Assembly (NCBI GenBank): GCA_030673735.1
Contig: DAOVIK010000063.1
Coordinates: 1-7,951, forward strand
Source of the DNA: Anaerolineae bacterium
Lineage (GTDB): Bacteria; Chloroflexota; Anaerolineae; Anaerolineales; E44-bin32
Reading direction: 5' to 3'
DNA length: 7,951 nt
Shown here one piece after another: positions 5,939-7,951 of this stretch. The notes below the pieces were generated by a model. It made no database searches, had not been told where the DNA came from, and was given only the letters and a program-made list of their open reading frames with translations. Position 1 is the stretch's first letter. Each line of letters begins with the position of its first letter. Both the position numbers and the translations under genes were made by a program.

Positions 5939-6740
5939 GATTCCAACCAAAGAGATGAGCTGCATTTTGGGACGTGATCCTTGCAAGAGCGTGTTCCTTC
6001 ATCCCAAAAAGCTTAGATACTTCCTTTGCCACAATGCCCACAAACGCGGGTTCATTGCGCCTTCGTCCATGGGGGTGTGGTGTTAGGTATGGTGCATCTG
6101 TTTCCAATAGTATACGTTCAGTTGGGAGCTTTGCAGTAACTCGGCGTCGTTCATCCGCCTTGCGGTAGGTCACAGGGCCTGCTATTCCAATATAGAAACC
6201 CTCCGCAGTCGCCTTGGCAGCAGCCTCCAGGTCGCCGGAATAAGCGTGCAGTACACCTGCCCTCTGCTTCAGCTCTGCCGGCAATTCGACGCTCCAGGCA
6301 AGAAGGTCTTCCATCACCTCTTCAAGTGCCTGACGACTATGAACCACCACTGGAAGACCAAGGTCGGCGGCGAGCGCCAACTGCTCCCGGAAAGCTCTGC
6401 GCTGTACATCAGGCGGAGCGAGGTTCCGATAGAAATCGAGCCCGGTTTCACCGATGGCGCACACCGACGAGGATTCAGCCAAGGAGCGCAACTCGCCGGC
6501 CACGGCTGCGTTCCAGCTGGCAGAGCGATGAGGATGCACACCGACAGCAGCATACACGCCCGGAAAGCGTTCAGCCAAACTGACTGCCTTGCGGCTCGAT
6601 GCGAGATCGATTACGGGTACCAGGATGTGCTTCACCCCTTCTGCCTTTGCCCGGTCCAATACGTCAGCCAGGTCGGCCTTGAAGGCCGACAGATCCAGGT
6701 GGCAGTGGGTATCCGCGAGTTCGAGTTGGGAACTGCTCAT
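5925..6740 (-). CDS. tatD: TatD-family metal-dependent hydrolase (putative DNase)
   Basis: This 271-residue TIM-barrel amidohydrolase-fold protein is of the usual TatD length. All expected metal ligands are in place: H12 and H14 in DTHCHLD, E98 in IGETGLDFYR (96-105), H134 in VVVHSRQA, H165 in HAYSGD and D214 in LLETDAPYLTPHPHGRRRNEP. Characterised TatD enzymes are Mg2+-dependent 3'-5' exonucleases or deoxyribonucleases acting in the cytosol. Whether this one acts on DNA or another substrate is not shown. The ATG at 6740 overlaps the stop of the preceding mutase in an ATGA, and AGGGA lies just upstream, so translation is probably coupled. Its last codons overlap the start of the polyprenyl synthase. 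It could be called ycfH-like, since the subfamily split is not clear from motifs. Confidence 0.93.
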   Translation of the reverse strand: MSSSQLELADTHCHLDLSAFKADLADVLDRAKAEGVKHILVPVIDLASSRKAVSLAERFPGVYAAVGVHPHRSASWNAAVAGELRSLAESSSVCAIGETGLDFYRNLAPPDVQRRAFREQLALAADLGLPVVVHSRQALEEVMEDLLAWSVELPAELKQRAGVLHAYSGDLEAAAKATAEGFYIGIAGPVTYRKADERRRVTAKLPTERILLETDAPYLTPHPHGRRRNEPAFVGIVAKEVSKLFGMKEHALARITSQNAAHLFGWNHGNN

Positions 6741-7951
6741 TCGATCCCTATGATCCTCAAGCCATCCTGCAAAATCGGCTGCACACGGTCAGCTTGAGTT
6801 GTTTCACAATATGCACGTACCAAAGGCTCGGTCCCCGAGAAGCGGATCAGGAGCCAACCCCCGTCCTCCAACAGGAACTTGAAGCCGTCAAGAGTGTCAA
6901 TGCCCGTGACGCGCAAGCCGCCGATCTCTGACGGGTTGGCTTCTTCGATGCGTGCTCTGCTGATTTCAGTTCCGTCAGCGGGCAGGGGAGAATCGATGCG
7001 ATCATAAAAGTGCGCACCAACCTTCTCAAAGAGAAGATCGACCAATTCTGACGGTTTGCGCTCTAGCCGGACCATCATGTCGAGGAAATACAACCCGGCA
7101 AGGATGCCATCTCGTTCCGGTACATGGTTTTGAAAGGCATAGCCTCCCGATTCCTCGCCGCCGATCATGGCGTCGACTTCAAGCATCTTGGGAGCGACGT
7201 ACTTGAATCCCACACCAGTTTCATAAACTGGCACATCATACATCTCGCCAAGCTTGAAGAGCATTGATGTTGTAGAGAATGTCTTCACAATAGGCCCCCG
7301 AAAGCCTCTGACTTCGAGCATGTAATAGGCCAAAAGAGCGTAAGCGCGTAATTGATTGATGAAGCGGCTATTTTCATCGCCGATGCCAATGCGATCGGCA
7401 TCACCATCGGTAACGAGCAGGATGTCCGCCTTGTGGTCTTGTATGGCTGCCAAGCCCACATCAATGTTGGGCGGTATCGGCTCAGGCCGTATCATCTCAG
7501 GGAATAGCGGGTTGCGTTGGTTGTGGATCTCGATCACGCGCGTCGAACCGCCGGCTAGGAGCTCGGGGAACCACCCTGCGCCATTTCCCCACATAGGATC
7601 GACCAGCAGCGTAAACCCAGCATCGCGCAGCGGATCAAGATCGATCAGGCGCTTGAGCTGAGCAAGATAGTCTGGGATGGGATCGATTCGTTCAATCATG
7701 CCGTCTGCAATGGCGTTCTTAAATGGGATCGATTTGACGGAATCTAGATCATCGGGAATAGCAGCCTCGATTTCTTTCAAACCTTGAGGATCGATGGCCC
7801 CGCCGTAGCAGTCGCGGACCTTAAAACCGTTATCGCCGGGAGGATTGTGTGAGGCTGTGATATTGATTGCTGCCGCGCCTTTGTTGGAGACGACCGCATA
7901 GGAGATCACGGGAGTAGGCGTGGCCTTGTTAGTGATCAAAGCCTTGATGCC
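6737..7951 (-). CDS. alpha-D-phosphohexomutase (phosphoglucomutase/phosphomannomutase), 5' end outside window
   Basis: The frame remains open to the window edge, so about the first 70-90 residues of a roughly 470-residue protein are missing; 404 are visible. The TTG at 7939 is internal, not the start. Four signature loops are seen in family order: the phosphoserine loop TASHNPPGDNGF with catalytic Ser at visible residue 34, the Mg2+ loop DGDADR (182-187), the sugar-specificity loop GEESGG (265-270) and the phosphate-binding loop RFSGTEP (370-376). These enzymes interconvert hexose 1- and 6-phosphates through a bisphosphate intermediate. GEESGG favours glucose-phosphate or broad glucose/mannose specificity and is not the usual sign of a GlmM glucosamine mutase, but that is family knowledge, not proof. 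It heads the visible part of the minus-strand block, and its stop overlaps the tatD start by 4 nt. Confidence 0.93.
   Translation of the reverse strand, partial: GIKALITNKATPTPVISYAVVSNKGAAAINITASHNPPGDNGFKVRDCYGGAIDPQGLKEIEAAIPDDLDSVKSIPFKNAIADGMIERIDPIPDYLAQLKRLIDLDPLRDAGFTLLVDPMWGNGAGWFPELLAGGSTRVIEIHNQRNPLFPEMIRPEPIPPNIDVGLAAIQDHKADILLVTDGDADRIGIGDENSRFINQLRAYALLAYYMLEVRGFRGPIVKTFSTTSMLFKLGEMYDVPVYETGVGFKYVAPKMLEVDAMIGGEESGGYAFQNHVPERDGILAGLYFLDMMVRLERKPSELVDLLFEKVGAHFYDRIDSPLPADGTEISRARIEEANPSEIGGLRVTGIDTLDGFKFLLEDGGWLLIRFSGTEPLVRAYCETTQADRVQPILQDGLRIIGIE

Larger units (their letters stand above)
1110..7951 (-). other. probable single operon of seven minus-strand genes
   Basis: In transcription order: phosphohexomutase, tatD, polyprenyl synthase, STAS, kinase, phosphatase, upp. 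Junctions are a 4-nt overlap, a 14-nt overlap, 23 nt, 6 nt, 11 nt (or overlap if the TTG is used) and 37 nt. None of the gaps has room for an obvious terminator and I see no clear internal promoter, although the 37-nt gap before upp holds two short inverted repeats. The operon's promoter must lie beyond the right edge or inside a coding region. The operon call is an inference from spacing. Confidence 0.7.

Noticed and set aside
6246..6797. 183-codon plus-strand open frame opposite tatD
   Set aside because: It is antisense to a complete TatD with all metal ligands. The product is Cys/His/Arg-scattered without family motifs.
7937..7939. TTG at 7939 as the start of the phosphohexomutase
   Set aside because: The frame continues to the window edge, and the catalytic serine loop would lie only about 30 residues from such a start, where the family needs about 100. 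The gene is cut by the window.

Overview
The window looks like a core-genome piece of a bacterium, most plausibly a Chloroflexota (Anaerolineae-like) member. That placement is an inference from protein style: a HELSHW-type membrane metallopeptidase, a multi-GAF SpoIIE-type phosphatase, and a TatD/polyprenyl synthase/Upp gene mix. No rRNA or other marker fixes the taxon. Base composition looks even and moderately GC-rich. I see no mobile element, CRISPR array, tRNA or rRNA.

Layout: bases 2-229 (+) are the tail of a TPR-like protein. It is followed by a possible 35-codon small ORF (241-348, +) with a good ribosome binding site, then a six-helix M50-like membrane metallopeptidase (338-1084, +). 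The metallopeptidase runs into a convergent block of seven minus-strand genes that fills the rest of the window. In transcription order these are: an alpha-D-phosphohexomutase (5' end outside the window), a TatD-type metal-dependent hydrolase, a long-chain trans-polyprenyl diphosphate synthase, a STAS anti-anti-sigma protein, an RsbW-like serine kinase, a membrane-anchored triple-GAF PP2C/SpoIIE phosphatase, and uracil phosphoribosyltransferase (upp).

The minus-strand genes are packed with overlaps of 4 and 14 nt and gaps of 6 to 37 nt, so they probably form one operon. It mixes housekeeping metabolism (sugar phosphates, isoprenoid side chains, pyrimidine salvage) with a complete partner-switching module. 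By analogy with SpoIIAB/SpoIIAA/SpoIIE and RsbW/RsbV/RsbU, the kinase would phosphorylate the STAS protein and hold a target (often a sigma factor). The GAF-regulated phosphatase would dephosphorylate STAS so that it releases the target. No sigma factor or other target is encoded in the window.

Points to look at: the altered phosphorylation-site motif in the STAS protein, the orphan partner-switch cassette inside a metabolic operon, the noncanonical zinc-site motif of the M50-like protein, the small ORF overlapping that gene's start, and a small hairpin that displays the upp Shine-Dalgarno sequence in its loop. I found no clear evidence of a wholly new system.
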